DNA of 64,000 nucleotides from Pseudomonas putida (lineage in GTDB: Bacteria > Pseudomonadota > Gammaproteobacteria > Pseudomonadales > Pseudomonadaceae): contig NZ_CP039371.1 of NCBI RefSeq assembly GCF_005080685.1, positions 5,394,001-5,458,000 on the forward strand, written 5' to 3'. The notes below the pieces were generated by a model that was given only the letters and a program-made list of their open reading frames with translations, was not told the origin of the DNA and did no database searches. Position numbers and translations under genes: made by a program. This document shows positions 12,343-22,903 of this stretch, in pieces. The number at the start of each line of letters is the position of its first letter. The stretch's first letter is position 1.

Positions 12343-15189
12343 ATGGATAAGACCTACCAGCCGCACGCCATCGAAACTTCCTGGTACAACACCTGGGAGT
12401 CCGAGAACTATTTCGCCCCGCAAGGTGCAGGCGAGTCCTACACCATCATGATTCCGCCGCCGAACGTGACCGGCAGCCTGCACATGGGCCACGGCTTCAA
12501 CAACGCGATCATGGACGCCCTGATCCGTTTCCGCCGCATGCAAGGCCGCAACACCCTGTGGCAGCCAGGTACCGACCACGCCGGTATCGCCACCCAGATG
12601 CTGGTCGAACGCCAGCTCGAGGCCAAGGGCCAGAACCGTCACGACCTGGGCCGCGACAAGTTCCTGGAAAAGGTCTGGGAATGGAAGGATCAGTCCGGTG
12701 GCAACATCAGCCGTCAGATCCGTCGCCTGGGCTCGTCCGTCGATTGGAGCCGCGAGCGCTTCACCATGGACGACGGCCTGTCCGAAGCGGTCAAGGAAGC
12801 CTTCGTCCGCCTGCATGAAGACGGCCTGATCTACCGCGGCAAGCGCCTGGTCAACTGGGACACCAAGCTGCACACCGCCATCTCCGACCTCGAAGTGGAA
12901 AACCACGACGAGAAGGGCCACCTGTGGAACCTGCGCTACCCGCTGGCCGATGGCGCCAAGACCGCAGAAGGCAAGGACTACCTGGTGGTCGCCACCACCC
13001 GTCCGGAAACCCTGCTGGGTGACGCCGCAGTCGCGGTCAACCCGACCGACGAGCGTTACCAGGCCCTGATCGGCAAGTTCGTCGAGCTGCCGCTGGTCGG
13101 TCGCCGCATCCCGATCATCGCCGACGACTACTGCGACCCCGAGTTCGGCACCGGCTGCGTGAAGATCACCCCGGCCCACGACTTCAACGACTATGAAGTC
13201 GGCAAGCGCCACAACCTGCCGCTGCTCAACATCTTCGACAAGAACGCCATGGTGCTTGCCAGCGCCCAGGCCTTCAACCTCGACGGCAGCGTCAACGAGC
13301 AGGTCGACACCCGCCTGCCCGCGCAATACGCCGGCCTCGACCGTTTCGTCGCGCGCAAGCAGATCGTCGCCGACCTGGACGCCCAGGGCCTGCTGGTCAG
13401 CATCGACGACCACGCCCTCAAGGTCCCGAAGGGCGACCGCTCCGGCACCGTCATCGAACCTTGGCTGACCGACCAGTGGTACGTTTCCACCAAGCCGCTG
13501 GCCGAGCCTGCCATCGCCGCCGTGGAAGACGGCCGCATCCAGTTCGTGCCCAAGCAGTACGAGAACATGTACTTCAGCTGGATGCGCGACATCCAGGACT
13601 GGTGCATCAGCCGCCAGCTGTGGTGGGGCCATCGCATTCCGGCGTGGTATGACGAGGCCGGCCAGGTCTACGTCGGCCGCGACGAGGCCGAGGTCCGCGC
13701 CAAGCACAACCTGGGCGCCGACGTGAAGCTGCGCCAGGACGACGACGTGCTCGACACCTGGTTCAGCTCTGGCCTGTGGACCTTCTCGACCCTGGGCTGG
13801 CCGCAGCAGACCGAATTCCTCAAGACCTTCCACTCCACCGACGTGCTGGTCACCGGCTTCGACATCATCTTCTTCTGGGTTGCGCGCATGATCATGCTGA
13901 CCATGCACCTGATCAAGAACGAGGACGGCACCCCGCAAGTCCCGTTCAAGACCGTGTACGTGCACGGCCTGGTACGCGACGGCCAGGGCCAGAAGATGTC
14001 CAAGTCCAAGGGCAACGTGCTCGACCCGCTGGACATCGTCGACGGCATCACTCTCGACGCGCTGCTGGAAAAACGCACCAGCGGCATGATGCAGCCAAAG
14101 CTCGCCGAGAAGATCGCCAAACAGACCAAGGCGGAATTCCCCGAAGGCATCGCCAGCTACGGCACCGATGCCCTGCGCTTCACCTTCTGCTCGCTGGCAT
14201 CCACCGGTCGTGACATCAAGTTCGACATGGGCCGCGTCGAGGGCTACCGCAACTTCTGCAACAAGATCTGGAACGCCGCCCGCTACGTGCTGGACAAAGG
14301 CGAGGATTGCGGCCAGAACGGCGAAGCCTACGAGCTGTCGCTGGCCGACCGCTGGATCATCTCGCAACTGCAGCGCACCGAAGCCGAGGTGACCCGCCAG
14401 CTCGAGCAATTCCGCTTCGACCTGGCCAGCCAGGCGCTGTACGAGTTCATCTGGAACCAGTACTGCGACTGGTACCTGGAGCTGTCCAAACCGGTACTGT
14501 GGGACGAAAACGCCCCGGTCGAGCGTGCCCGTGGCACCCGCCGCACCCTGGTGCGCGTGCTGGAAGTGGCCCTGCGCCTGGCGCATCCGTTCATGCCCTT
14601 CATCACCGAAGAAATCTGGCAGCGCATCGCGCCGCTGGCCGGCATCGACGGCAAGACCATCATGCTGCAACCGTGGCCGGTGGCCGTTGAGGCCCGCATC
14701 GATGCTGCCGCCGAAGGCGACATCGAATGGCTCAAGGAGCTGATGGTCGGTCTGCGCAACATTCGCGCCGAGATGAACATCGGCCCGGGCAAGCCGCTGC
14801 CGTTGTTCCTCAAGAACGCCAACGCCGACGACCAGCGTCGCCTGCAGGAAAACGAAGCGCTGCTGAAGAAACTGGCCAAGGTCGAGTCGTTCACCGTGCT
14901 TGGCGACGCCGACGAAGCGCCGCTGTCGGCCACCGCACTGGTGGGCGACTTGCAGGTGCTGGTGCCGATGGCCGGGCTGATCGACAAGGATGCCGAGCTT
15001 GCGCGCCTGAACAAGGAAATCCAGCGCCTGCAAGGCGAGGTGGCACGGGTCGGCGGCAAGCTGTCCAACGCCGCCTTCGTCGACAAGGCTCCGCCTGCGG
15101 TGATCGAAAAAGAACGCGCCAAGCTGGCCGAGTCGGAACAGGCCCTGGCCAACTTCACCGAGCAGCATGCGCGGATTGCGGCGCTGTAA
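12343..15189 (+). CDS. valS: valyl-tRNA synthetase
   Basis: Class Ia synthetase, 948 aa, full length. The Rossmann-fold signature HMGH is at residues 47-50 and KMSKS at 551-555. Between them lies the CP1 editing domain with [10 protein letters not shown], which hydrolyses mischarged threonyl-tRNA(Val). A C-terminal coiled coil (about 880-945, ending [15 protein letters not shown]) contacts the tRNA. The ATG at 12343 gives [11 protein letters not shown], the usual start; an ATG 21 bp upstream is less likely. It is flanked on both sides by REPINs, suggesting a monocistronic message. Confidence 0.97.
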   Translation: MDKTYQPHAIETSWYNTWESENYFAPQGAGESYTIMIPPPNVTGSLHMGHGFNNAIMDALIRFRRMQGRNTLWQPGTDHAGIATQMLVERQLEAKGQNRHDLGRDKFLEKVWEWKDQSGGNISRQIRRLGSSVDWSRERFTMDDGLSEAVKEAFVRLHEDGLIYRGKRLVNWDTKLHTAISDLEVENHDEKGHLWNLRYPLADGAKTAEGKDYLVVATTRPETLLGDAAVAVNPTDERYQALIGKFVELPLVGRRIPIIADDYCDPEFGTGCVKITPAHDFNDYEVGKRHNLPLLNIFDKNAMVLASAQAFNLDGSVNEQVDTRLPAQYAGLDRFVARKQIVADLDAQGLLVSIDDHALKVPKGDRSGTVIEPWLTDQWYVSTKPLAEPAIAAVEDGRIQFVPKQYENMYFSWMRDIQDWCISRQLWWGHRIPAWYDEAGQVYVGRDEAEVRAKHNLGADVKLRQDDDVLDTWFSSGLWTFSTLGWPQQTEFLKTFHSTDVLVTGFDIIFFWVARMIMLTMHLIKNEDGTPQVPFKTVYVHGLVRDGQGQKMSKSKGNVLDPLDIVDGITLDALLEKRTSGMMQPKLAEKIAKQTKAEFPEGIASYGTDALRFTFCSLASTGRDIKFDMGRVEGYRNFCNKIWNAARYVLDKGEDCGQNGEAYELSLADRWIISQLQRTEAEVTRQLEQFRFDLASQALYEFIWNQYCDWYLELSKPVLWDENAPVERARGTRRTLVRVLEVALRLAHPFMPFITEEIWQRIAPLAGIDGKTIMLQPWPVAVEARIDAAAEGDIEWLKELMVGLRNIRAEMNIGPGKPLPLFLKNANADDQRRLQENEALLKKLAKVESFTVLGDADEAPLSATALVGDLQVLVPMAGLIDKDAELARLNKEIQRLQGEVARVGGKLSNAAFVDKAPPAVIEKERAKLAESEQALANFTEQHARIAAL

Positions 15190-15204
15190 CTTCTAGAAAG
15201 ACCG

Positions 15205-15301
15205 TCGACAAGGCCGCTCCCACAGGACGGCGCCGGATTTAAGGGCGCCGCTATCCTGTAGGAGCGGCCTTGTGCCGCGAAAGGGCTGCGCAGCAGCCCC
15301 C
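15205..15301. repeat. REPIN between valS and rlmF
   Basis: Inverted REP arms CAAGGCCGCTCCCACAGGA and TCCTGTAGGAGCGGCCTTG flank a 30-bp centre that itself contains a CGGCGCC/GGCGCCG repeat. The right arm continues CGCGAAAGGGCTGC, as in the other copies. Confidence 0.85.
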
Positions 15302-15325
15302 TGGCCTGCTACACCGGACCCGACC

Positions 15326-16276
15326 ATGACCGTGAAACCCACCCTGCATCCGCGCAACCGCCACCAGGGTCGCTACGACTTCCCCAGCCTGATCAAGGCC
15401 CACCCTGATCTGGCGCGCTTCACCATCACCAACCCCCACGGCAAACCCAGCATCGACTTCGCCAACCCCGAGGCCGTTCGGGTGTTCAACCGCGCCCTGC
15501 TCAAGGCCCAATACGGCATCCAGCATTGGGACATCCCCGCCGACTACCTGTGCCCGCCGATTCCCGGACGCGCCGACTATGTCCACGTCGCCGCCGACCT
15601 ACTGGCCGCAGACAATGCCGGCGAGGTCCCCAGAGGCTCACAGGTGCGCGCCCTGGACGTAGGCGTCGGTGCCAACTGCATCTACCCCTTGCTCGGCCAC
15701 AGCGACTATCGCTGGCGCTTCCTGGGCTCGGACATCGACCCACTGGCCCTGGCCACGGCCAAGGCCATCGTCCAGTCCAACGGCCTGGGCAAGGCCATCG
15801 GCCTGCGCCAGCAAGCCAACCGCACGCATATCCTCAGCGGCCTGCTCGATGCCGACGAGCGCTTCGAGTTGACCCTGTGCAACCCGCCGTTCCATGCCTC
15901 ACGCGAGGAGGCCACCCGCGGCAGCCAGCGCAAATGGAAAAACCTCGGCAAGCAGGACCCCAAGCGCAAGCTACCGGTGCTGAACTTCGGCGGACAGAAC
16001 AACGAACTGTGGTGTGAAGGGGGCGAGATTCGCTTCGTCACCCAACTGGTCGGCGAAAGCGTGCAGTACGCAGCCCAGGTGTTGTGGTTCACCAGCCTGG
16101 TGTCCAAGGCCAGCAACCTGCCCGGCATCGAGGCCGCGGCGAAAAAAGCCGGTGCCAAGGCTGTGCGCGTCGTCGAGATGGGCCAGGGGCAGAAGCAGAG
16201 CCGCATGTTCGCCTGGAGCTTTCATGACGACCAGGCGCGCCTGGCGTGGCTTGCCCGGGGCAAAACGCAGGCATGA
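15326..16276 (+). CDS. rlmF: 23S rRNA (adenine(1618)-N6)-methyltransferase
   Basis: SAM-dependent enzyme that methylates A1618 of 23S rRNA. The 316-aa protein shows the N-terminal [13 protein letters not shown] motif typical of RlmF, a SAM-binding [15 protein letters not shown], and the catalytic NPPF (186-189). The ATG at 15326 is preferred over one at 15272, which lies inside the REPIN. It ends against the bidirectional terminator shared with hupN. Confidence 0.93.
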   Translation: MTVKPTLHPRNRHQGRYDFPSLIKAHPDLARFTITNPHGKPSIDFANPEAVRVFNRALLKAQYGIQHWDIPADYLCPPIPGRADYVHVAADLLAADNAGEVPRGSQVRALDVGVGANCIYPLLGHSDYRWRFLGSDIDPLALATAKAIVQSNGLGKAIGLRQQANRTHILSGLLDADERFELTLCNPPFHASREEATRGSQRKWKNLGKQDPKRKLPVLNFGGQNNELWCEGGEIRFVTQLVGESVQYAAQVLWFTSLVSKASNLPGIEAAAKKAGAKAVRVVEMGQGQKQSRMFAWSFHDDQARLAWLARGKTQA

Positions 16277-16309
16277 AAAAACCGCGCCCGGGCAAGCCGG
16301 GCGCGGTTT
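16275..16309. terminator. bidirectional terminator between rlmF and hupN
   Basis: AAAAAACCGCGCCCGG-gcaa-GCCGGGCGCGGTTT, overlapping the rlmF stop codon. It is a strong GC stem with A and T tracts, serving two convergent genes. Confidence 0.88.
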
Positions 16310-16327
16310 CGTCATAGCTTCAACAAA

Positions 16328-16609
16328 TTACTTGTTGATGGCGTCGGTCAGCACTTTGGCTGGGACGAACTTGACGACTTTCTTGGCAGCGATTTCGATG
16401 GCGGCGCCAGTCGAAGGGTTGCGGCCGGTACGGGCAGGACGCTCGGAGACTTTCAGCTTGCCGATGCCTGGCAGAGTGATTTCAGCGCCGTTTTCCAGCT
16501 GGTCGGCAACGATCTGGCCCAGTTGCTCCAGAGCGTTCTTGGCGGTGGCTTTAGGCGCGGAGATCGATTCGGCGATGTCGGCAACCAGTTGGTCTTTAGT
16601 CAATGCCAT
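16328..16609 (-). CDS. hupN: HU-family DNA-binding protein (HupN type)
   Basis: A 93-aa histone-like protein. The DNA-binding arm carries the GRNPSTGAAIEI signature (family GRNPxTG), and the N-terminal helices (residues 1-45) form the dimer body. P. putida has three HU proteins (HupA, HupB, HupN). The N terminus MALTKDQLVADIAE and the position between rlmF and ndpA fit HupN as I remember it. AAGGAA precedes the ATG. HU proteins of P. putida have been linked to sigma-54 promoter architecture, relevant given the sigma-54 genes in this window. Confidence 0.93.
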   Translation of the reverse strand: MALTKDQLVADIAESISAPKATAKNALEQLGQIVADQLENGAEITLPGIGKLKVSERPARTGRNPSTGAAIEIAAKKVVKFVPAKVLTDAINK

Positions 16610-17005
16610 GGTGGTGTTCCTTCCCTATCAAAATTCAGTAGTTATGCAGCATGCTACGACGTTATCGGGCCAGCCCCTGAAGTTTTGGAGGGCCGCGCCA
16701 ACCGCGCATGTAGATGCGCAATTTGGCGTTTGGTTCGACGTGCTGTGAGCACACTGCCAGCAATGCGCCACACAGGGTGCGCAAGACCGCGCAAAGCTAC
16801 CACACGAATCGAGAAATATCCGCAGCCCACCTCGATTTAATGCAGGTTTTTCGGGGGTTTGAACAGAAAACGCACAAAATCGAACAAAAACTGAACAACC
16901 GCCATTTCTGCCAACATCCGGCCACTGCATCACCTGCCGGCTGGGGTAAACTGGACGACTTTTGCAGCGCGGTCGCGCACCGCCCCGATCACCCGAGAGT
17001 TTCCC
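16610..17005. other. divergent hupN / ndpA intergenic region (about 396 bp)
   Basis: No convincing gene or hairpin. It separates two divergently transcribed nucleoid-protein genes and is locally AT-richer (for example 16621-16660 and 16840-16905), as expected for promoter DNA. I could not pick a hexamer pair with confidence on either strand. Confidence 0.4.
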
Positions 17006-18013
17006 ATGCCAATCCGTCATTGCATCGTTCACCTGATCGACAAGAAGCCCGATGGCAGCCCCGCCGTGCTCCATGCCCGAGACACCGAACTGGGGCAGTC
17101 GGACGCCATCGAGAACCTGCTGGCCGACCTCAACGACAGCTACAACGCCAAGCAAGGCAAGGCCTGGGGATTCTTCCACGGCGAGTCCGGCGCCTACCCG
17201 CTGAGCGGCTGGCTGAAGCAGTACCTGGATGCGGAAACCGACTTCGCCGCGTTCAGCCGGGTGGCGGTCGAACACCTGCAGAAGTTGATGGAAGAGTCCA
17301 ACCTGTCCACCGGCGGGCACATCCTCTTCGCCCATTACCAGCAAGGCATGACCGAGTACCTGGCCATCGCCCTGCTGCACCACAGCGAAGGCGTGGCAGT
17401 GAACGCCGAACTGGACGTCACGCCGTCTCGCCATCTCGACCTCGGCCAGTTGCACCTGGCGGCGCGCATCAATCTTTCGGAATGGAAGAACAACCAGGCG
17501 TCCAAACAGTACATCTCGTTCATCAAAGGCAAGAACGGCAAGAAAGTATCCGATTACTTCCGCGACTTCATCGGTTGCCAGGAAGGCGTCGACGGCCCAG
17601 GTGAAACCCGTACCCTGCTCAAGGCCTTCAGCGACTTCGTCGAAAGCGAGGACCTGCCCGAGGAGGCCGCGCGCGAGAAGACCCAGACCCTGGTCGAGTA
17701 CGCCACCACCCAGACCAAGCTCGGCGAACCCGTGACCCTGGAAGAGTTGTCGAGCCTGATCGACGAAGACCGCCCCAAGGCGTTCTACGACCATATTCGC
17801 AACAAGGACTACGGCCTGTCGCCGGAGATCCCGGCGGATAAACGCACCCTCAACCAGTTCCGCCGCTTCACCGGGCGCGCCGAAGGCCTGTCGATCAGTT
17901 TCGAGGCCCATCTGCTGGGCGACAAGGTGGAGTACGACGAGGCCGCGGGCACCTTGATCATCAAGGGGCTGCCAACGCAGTTGGTGGATCAGCTCAAGCG
18001 CCGCAAGGACTAG
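17006..18013 (+). CDS. ndpA: nucleoid-associated protein NdpA (YejK family)
   Basis: A 335-aa member of the NdpA/YejK family (about 335 aa in E. coli), nucleoid-associated. N-terminal [16 protein letters not shown] and C-terminal [21 protein letters not shown] match the family. It lies back to back with the HU gene, so two nucleoid proteins share a regulatory region. The stop overlaps by 4 bp with the 3' end of the convergent GIY-YIG gene. The precise DNA role of the family is poorly defined. Confidence 0.92.
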   Translation: MPIRHCIVHLIDKKPDGSPAVLHARDTELGQSDAIENLLADLNDSYNAKQGKAWGFFHGESGAYPLSGWLKQYLDAETDFAAFSRVAVEHLQKLMEESNLSTGGHILFAHYQQGMTEYLAIALLHHSEGVAVNAELDVTPSRHLDLGQLHLAARINLSEWKNNQASKQYISFIKGKNGKKVSDYFRDFIGCQEGVDGPGETRTLLKAFSDFVESEDLPEEAAREKTQTLVEYATTQTKLGEPVTLEELSSLIDEDRPKAFYDHIRNKDYGLSPEIPADKRTLNQFRRFTGRAEGLSISFEAHLLGDKVEYDEAAGTLIIKGLPTQLVDQLKRRKD

Positions 18014-18297
18014 CCGAGCGCCACATAGGAGGCCACCAGCGCCTCCTTGGCCGACTTGCGCAGCTTCTTCACCAGGCGCTCCTGGCGCAGCGCCTCGCTC
18101 TTGTCCGGCCATTGCTCGACGTAGACCAACGCCTGCGCCGGGCTGGTCTTGAAGTAGCGTGCGCCCTGCCCCTTCTGGTGGGCCACGAAACGCCGCTGCG
18201 GGTCATCGCTGATGCCGCAGTACAACGAGCCATTGGCGGCTCGTACCAGATACACGTACCAGGGTTTGCCCACCTGGATTTCGGATACGTCGCTCAC
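18010..18297 (-). CDS. GIY-YIG nuclease-superfamily protein
   Basis: A 95-aa single-domain protein of the YhbQ/UPF0213 type. It contains [18 protein letters not shown], matching the GIY-YIG core (here YVY...YCG), an Arg in the DPQRR helix and a C-terminal E ([11 protein letters not shown]) in the right positions for the family. It converges with ndpA with a 4-bp 3' overlap. The function of this subfamily is unsettled; weak nuclease activity has been proposed. Confidence 0.88.
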   Translation of the reverse strand: MSDVSEIQVGKPWYVYLVRAANGSLYCGISDDPQRRFVAHQKGQGARYFKTSPAQALVYVEQWPDKSEALRQERLVKKLRKSAKEALVASYVALG

Positions 18298-18327
18298 GAT
18301 GCTTCTTGCTGATGGAAAGCCGACAGC

Positions 18328-18798
18328 TTAACCCGCCTGCTGGAACGCCCGCAGCCCTTTGAAAGCCTGCTGGCGGACCTTGTTCTGCAACAGCGGCGAC
18401 CAACCCAGCAACAGGCCGGGCGCACCCAACGCCTGTCGCGACCAGCGCCACAGGTCGAAGCTATCGTCGTGCTGGCAGATCAAGCCGTCACGGATGACGA
18501 ACCGGGCCTGGATATCGTTGACCACGGTGCGCCCGGTCTGGCTGAACTGGTAGGTCGCCACCCAGCGTGCACACCCGCTCTGGGCATCGGCCCGGACCTG
18601 GTCGAACGTCAGCGAGAAGTCCTTGGCGCGCCGTGTCAGCAGGCGCCACATGTCGCCGACATCCTGGCCGCGCAGGGTGCCGAAGACCGGATCGCTGAAG
18701 ACGATATCGTCGCTGTAGCAGGCCACCATCGCTTCGGCATCCAGGCGCTGGAAGGCCTGGTAGAAGCGGGTGATCAGGTCACGGTTGGCGTCGTTCAT
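18328..18798 (-). CDS. NTF2-like (SnoaL/DUF4440-type) protein
   Basis: 156 aa, start ATG at 18798 giving MNDANRDLITRFYQAFQRLD, a classical NTF2-like N-terminal helix. It continues with MVACYSDDIVFSDPVFGTLRG and the cone-shaped alpha/beta barrel pattern through IQARFVIRDGLICQHDDSFD. Such proteins are small isomerase/dehydratase-like or ligand-binding folds; no specific substrate is indicated. An ATG 69 bp upstream would add a non-conserved tail. It is 29 bp upstream of the GIY-YIG gene on the same strand and may share its transcript. Confidence 0.82.
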   Translation of the reverse strand: MNDANRDLITRFYQAFQRLDAEAMVACYSDDIVFSDPVFGTLRGQDVGDMWRLLTRRAKDFSLTFDQVRADAQSGCARWVATYQFSQTGRTVVNDIQARFVIRDGLICQHDDSFDLWRWSRQALGAPGLLLGWSPLLQNKVRQQAFKGLRAFQQAG

Positions 18799-18885
18799 GG
18801 AGCGGGTCCGTCCTGGGGCTGGGAAAGTTGAAAGATAGTCCGTGCCACAGGGGTCTGTACATCCCATGCAGCCGGCACTACCCGC

Positions 18886-20169
18886 TCAAAGCTTCTCGCT
18901 GGTCACCTGCACATGCAGCGCTCGCCCTGCCCCCAACCCGAACACGATCGCGCCGACGCCCAGCACGGCGTAAATCCAGCCCACCGCCGCCCAGCCCCCG
19001 GTCAGGTCGTGTACCAAGCCCACCGCGAACGGCCCCATCGAAGCCAGTGTGTAGCCAACGCCCTGGGCCATGCTCGACAGGTTGGCGGCCACGTGGGCAT
19101 CCTTCGAGCGCAACACGATCAAGGTCAGGGCCAAGGCGAACGTCCCGCCCTGCCCCACGCCCAGCACCACCGCCCAACCCCACAGGCCCGACAGCGGTGC
19201 ATACAGGCAGCCGAACAACCCCGCCAAGGTCGTCAGCATCACCACCACGATCGCCAGCCGCTGGTCCTTGCCCCGCGTTGCCAGCCAAGGCGCAGCCAAC
19301 GAGCTGGCCAGTTGGACGATCACCGACCCCGACAGCACCAGCCCCGCCTGGGTAGGGCTCAAGCCCCGGCCGATGAGGATCGAGGGCAACCAACCGAAGA
19401 CGATATACGCCAGCGACGACTGCAAGCCCATGTACAGGGTTACCTGCCAGGCCAGGCGGTCACGCCACAGCCCTCGCACCCGGTAAGCCACCTTGTGCGC
19501 GCCATGGCCTTGGCGTGCCTGGGGCAGCCAGGCCAGCATCGCCAGTAGCGCCGGCACCACCCAGAAGCCCAGCCCGAGGGCCCAGCTGTTGCCGAAATGC
19601 TGGGTCAGCGGCACCGTGGTGCCCGCGGCCATTGCTGCGCCCAGGCACAAGGCCATGGTGTAGACCCCGGTCAGCGTGCCGGCCTGGCGAGGGAAATCGC
19701 GTTTGACGATGCCCGGCAACAGCACGCCGATGATACCGATGCTGGCGCCGGCCAGCAGGCTGCCGAGAAATACCCCCAGGGCGCCCAGGTTGCTGCGCAG
19801 GACGATGCCCAGCGCCAGCGTGGCGAGAATCCCGAAGATCACCCGCTCACTGCCGAAGCGTCGTGCCAGTATCGGCGCCAACGGCGCGGAAAGCCCAAGG
19901 CACAAAACCGGCAAGGTGGTCAGCAGGCCAGCCAGCGAGGCATTGAGCCCCAGCGCCTCGGACACCTGGCCGAGCACCGGGGCCATGCTCGACAACGCCG
20001 GGCGCAGGTTCAGCGCCACCAGCACCAGGCCCAGCAGCAGCAACCAGGGCCGCCGTGGCGTCACTGGCTGTTGTACGTGCGCATCGTCGGCCTCGGCGTC
20101 TATCAGCAGCTCTTCGATTTGCCGCTCGGATGCAGGCGCACGGGGGCCGCGGGTCATTGATTCAGTCAT
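18886..20169 (-). CDS. MFS transporter, CynX/NimT family
   Basis: 427 aa with 12 predicted TM helices after a cytoplasmic N-terminal tail of about 40 residues. Features include PWLLLLGLVLVALNLRPALSSMAPVLGQV at TM1, typical of CynX/NimT (cyanate or 2-nitroimidazole transporter-like) proteins. The substrate cannot be inferred. It starts 13 bp after the GntR gene on the same strand, so regulator and transporter form an operon. No catabolic enzyme is adjacent, which favours an efflux or uptake function controlled by its own ligand. Confidence 0.9.
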   Translation of the reverse strand: MTESMTRGPRAPASERQIEELLIDAEADDAHVQQPVTPRRPWLLLLGLVLVALNLRPALSSMAPVLGQVSEALGLNASLAGLLTTLPVLCLGLSAPLAPILARRFGSERVIFGILATLALGIVLRSNLGALGVFLGSLLAGASIGIIGVLLPGIVKRDFPRQAGTLTGVYTMALCLGAAMAAGTTVPLTQHFGNSWALGLGFWVVPALLAMLAWLPQARQGHGAHKVAYRVRGLWRDRLAWQVTLYMGLQSSLAYIVFGWLPSILIGRGLSPTQAGLVLSGSVIVQLASSLAAPWLATRGKDQRLAIVVVMLTTLAGLFGCLYAPLSGLWGWAVVLGVGQGGTFALALTLIVLRSKDAHVAANLSSMAQGVGYTLASMGPFAVGLVHDLTGGWAAVGWIYAVLGVGAIVFGLGAGRALHVQVTSEKL

Positions 20170-20182
20170 GACGTTCTCGTTG

Positions 20183-20833
20183 TCAGGATTCGATGAGTGC
20201 CCGACTCAGGCGCTTGGCCCGCTCCGGATCACGTTGTTCGATGGCGTCGAGGATCTGCCCATGCAGGTCGAAGGTCGCCTGGCAGCGCGGCACGGCGCTC
20301 AGGTTGTGCTGCACCGCGGCGGCGACCACCCCCGAGAAATACCGATAGAGCTCGCTCAGCGCCGGGTTGTGGGCGGCATCGACCAGTTGCTGGTGAAACA
20401 CCATGTCGCAAGCGACGTAGGTATCCAGATCACCATGAAAGTGCCCTGCACTGCCCGCCAGCGAAGCGCGCAAGGCTGCAAGGTCATCCTCGGTGCGGCG
20501 CAACGCTGCGAGGCCGATGGCCTCCGCCTCGAGAATATGACGGGTCTCCCGAGCTTGTTCCGGCGTGCAGCGGGACATGGCATGCACCGCCTGCAAAGGG
20601 TCCTGGGCGGTGCGCAGGTAACTGCCGTCGCCCTGACGGATTTCCACCAGGCCACTGAACGCCAGCACGCGCATGGCTTCCCGAACCGTATTGCGGCTGA
20701 TCCCGAGCTCGACCGCCAGCTCCGGCTCGGTCGGCAGACGCTGCCCCACATGCCAGTCGCCCTGAAGAATGCGCTGCCGCATTCGGTCCACGGCCAACTC
20801 GACCAGCGAGCGCTTGGGTAATTCCGTAGTCAT
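20183..20833 (-). CDS. FadR-subfamily GntR transcriptional regulator
   Basis: 216 aa. The N-terminal winged helix (about 5-70) has RLPTEPELAVELGISRNTVREAMRVL, the GntR helix-turn-helix. The C-terminal FCD domain (about 85-215) carries the metal-site pattern, for example CDMVFHQQLVDAAHNP. I use the ATG at 20833 (MTTELPKRSL); a TTG at 20842 is possible. It directly precedes the MFS gene and probably controls it and itself. The effector is unknown, often an organic acid in this subfamily. Confidence 0.9.
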   Translation of the reverse strand: MTTELPKRSLVELAVDRMRQRILQGDWHVGQRLPTEPELAVELGISRNTVREAMRVLAFSGLVEIRQGDGSYLRTAQDPLQAVHAMSRCTPEQARETRHILEAEAIGLAALRRTEDDLAALRASLAGSAGHFHGDLDTYVACDMVFHQQLVDAAHNPALSELYRYFSGVVAAAVQHNLSAVPRCQATFDLHGQILDAIEQRDPERAKRLSRALIES

Positions 20834-21035
20834 CGTATTCAACCAATCATCCGATGTTTAAGCGACGACTAGTGAAACACGAGATTGGCGACAGCACAAC
20901 TCCCAGACCTGCGACTAGGCCGCCCGCGCCCTACTGGTCAAGCTGGGGGCTCGACAGTATCGAGCGGCCAAGTCATTTCCGCACGCGCAGGCATGCCGGC
21001 CGCCCCTGATCACTCAACAAGAGCGTGACACGGAC

Positions 21036-22712
21036 ATGATCCCCAAAACCTTGTACATCGGTATCGATGGCGTGGATTACACCCGCTTCGAAAAACGCTT
21101 CAGTACGTCGCACCACTGGCACTATCACAAAGCCTACACCGGCGGCATTGTCGGCGAAGCAACGCAAGTCGGTACCTGGAGCGGGCCCGGTTGGGCCACG
21201 GCACTGACGGGCGTCTGGGCCAACAAACACCTCATTACCGGCAACAGCGCTTCACAACGCGCCAACCCACTCTATCCCTGCATACTGCGTCATATGAAGG
21301 ATTACAACCGGGCGTTGACGATCACCAGCACGGTGACGTGGTTGCCGATCCATGATTTCTTTGCGAACCAGCTCAGCGGTATCGACGTCGCCGCCTTTGA
21401 AAAGGATGACGCAGGCGCTGTCAGGCATGTGAAATCGCATATTGAAAACGGCGCAGATATCAACTTCCTGCAACTGAGCGATCCGGACTACACCGGCCAC
21501 GATCACGGCTACGGTGCCCGCTACGATGAATCCTTGATCACCGCATTTACCCAGATCGAAGTGCTGCGCAGAGCCGTCGAGGATCGGCAGCGCAAGTACC
21601 CTGAAGAACAATGGCTGATCGTACTGACCACCGATCATGGGCGTGCCGGCCGAGGCCATAGCCACGGCGGCCACAGCATTGACGAGAAAACCGTCTTCAT
21701 TGCCACCAATCTTGCGCCCAACGCTGAATTGACCAACCCGGTGATGATTCCGGGACTGCACGAACTCTATGGCTATGCAGCCCATACCGCGATCGTGCCG
21801 ACCATCCTGCGGCATATGGGGGCACTGCAGCAGATCGAATCCTGGCGACTGGACTCCATCCCGCTTATCGGCGACCTGGGCGTTCGAAAACCACGGCTGG
21901 ACAAGCGCAGGAAGGCACTCACCTGGCATACGGAAAAAACCGGTAATGTCGGAATCTATAAAAATGAAACGTTCCAGGCCTACCAGCGAGGTGATGCTCA
22001 GCAGTGGGAAGATGATGCAGTGGCGGCGCCGGGCAACGCTTTCTCGATCTTGCAGAACGCTACCCAGTCCCCGGTCGGCACGCCTTACATCCGGTCAGTC
22101 CTGGACTGGGGCAACGACAAGTTGATGTTCTTCTTCGATCATGGCAACTACAGCCGCTACGACTTGGCCAGGGACAGGATGGACGCCGGCTACCCGACGG
22201 CCATCACCCAGGACAATTGGCCAGGGCTCGCCGCATATCAATCCAGCATCGTCGCCTCGTTCAAATGGGATGCCGAGCATGTGATGTTCTTCCTGAACGA
22301 CGGCAGCTACATCAAGTACAACACGTCCACCGAAAGCATGTCCGGTTATCCAAGAGCCATTCGAGACAGCAACTGGCCGGGACTGGAGGTCTATGCAAAA
22401 AAAATCAAAACCGCCGTGCGCTGGAAGAACGACAAGGTTTTCATCTTCCTGAACGACAACCGCTACCTGCGCTACGACGTCAAGGCGGACAAAATGGACT
22501 CAGGTTATCCACTCCAGGTCAGCAACAACCTTTGGCCTGGCGTCGCGCCGCACAGGGATAAAATCGTCGCTGCCGTCAGAAACGGCGAGAAGAATTCCGC
22601 GTTCTTCTTTCTTGATGACATGACCTATCTGAAATACGACATGGATAAAGAGGGGGTCCCCGACGCCTACCCAGTCAAACTGCCACGTTACTGGCCCGGG
22701 CTGTATTGGTGA
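21036..22712 (+). CDS. alkaline-phosphatase-superfamily phosphodiesterase fused to a four-blade hemopexin-like domain
   Basis: 558 aa. Residues 1 to about 270 are an alkaline-phosphatase/type I phosphodiesterase fold. D11 is in YIGIDGVD, the likely nucleophile is S49 in TWSGPGWATALTG, D151/H155 lie in DYTGHDHG (DxxGHxxG), and D200/H201 in TTDHG. A linker (about 270-355) leads to four hemopexin-type repeats (about 357-555), each ending in NWPGL/LWPGV/YWPGL with YxxYD and GYP in the blade; this is a complete propeller. No signal peptide or TM segment was seen. Ribosome binding is weak and an upstream extension adds no domain. GC is visibly lower (about 47-52% in three 60-bp lines counted), suggesting transfer. 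Substrate unknown. Confidence 0.85.
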   Translation: MIPKTLYIGIDGVDYTRFEKRFSTSHHWHYHKAYTGGIVGEATQVGTWSGPGWATALTGVWANKHLITGNSASQRANPLYPCILRHMKDYNRALTITSTVTWLPIHDFFANQLSGIDVAAFEKDDAGAVRHVKSHIENGADINFLQLSDPDYTGHDHGYGARYDESLITAFTQIEVLRRAVEDRQRKYPEEQWLIVLTTDHGRAGRGHSHGGHSIDEKTVFIATNLAPNAELTNPVMIPGLHELYGYAAHTAIVPTILRHMGALQQIESWRLDSIPLIGDLGVRKPRLDKRRKALTWHTEKTGNVGIYKNETFQAYQRGDAQQWEDDAVAAPGNAFSILQNATQSPVGTPYIRSVLDWGNDKLMFFFDHGNYSRYDLARDRMDAGYPTAITQDNWPGLAAYQSSIVASFKWDAEHVMFFLNDGSYIKYNTSTESMSGYPRAIRDSNWPGLEVYAKKIKTAVRWKNDKVFIFLNDNRYLRYDVKADKMDSGYPLQVSNNLWPGVAPHRDKIVAAVRNGEKNSAFFFLDDMTYLKYDMDKEGVPDAYPVKLPRYWPGLYW

Positions 22713-22903
22713 GGGCGGCGCTGGCGCTCATCGCTCGCACGCCTTGATGACTTCCTGCAATGCTTCGTCCGACTCGACCTTAGTGCCGGGCAAAGCGTTG
22801 CACGGGCACGGCGCATTTTCCAAGCCAGATCAACTGGCAGTTTTACCAGTTGTCGAGCCTTGCACAGGCTCGTCAGGCTTAGGAAAAACCCCAAGGAACA
22901 CCC

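Noticed and set aside
11908..15168. Open frame of over 1000 codons on the minus strand opposite valS
   Set aside because: Shadow of the codon bias of valS; no recognised domain and it crosses the REPIN at 12.2 kb.
20843..21035. FadR-like operator upstream of the GntR gene
   Set aside because: Looked for TNGTNNNACNA-type palindromes; nothing convincing could be seen.
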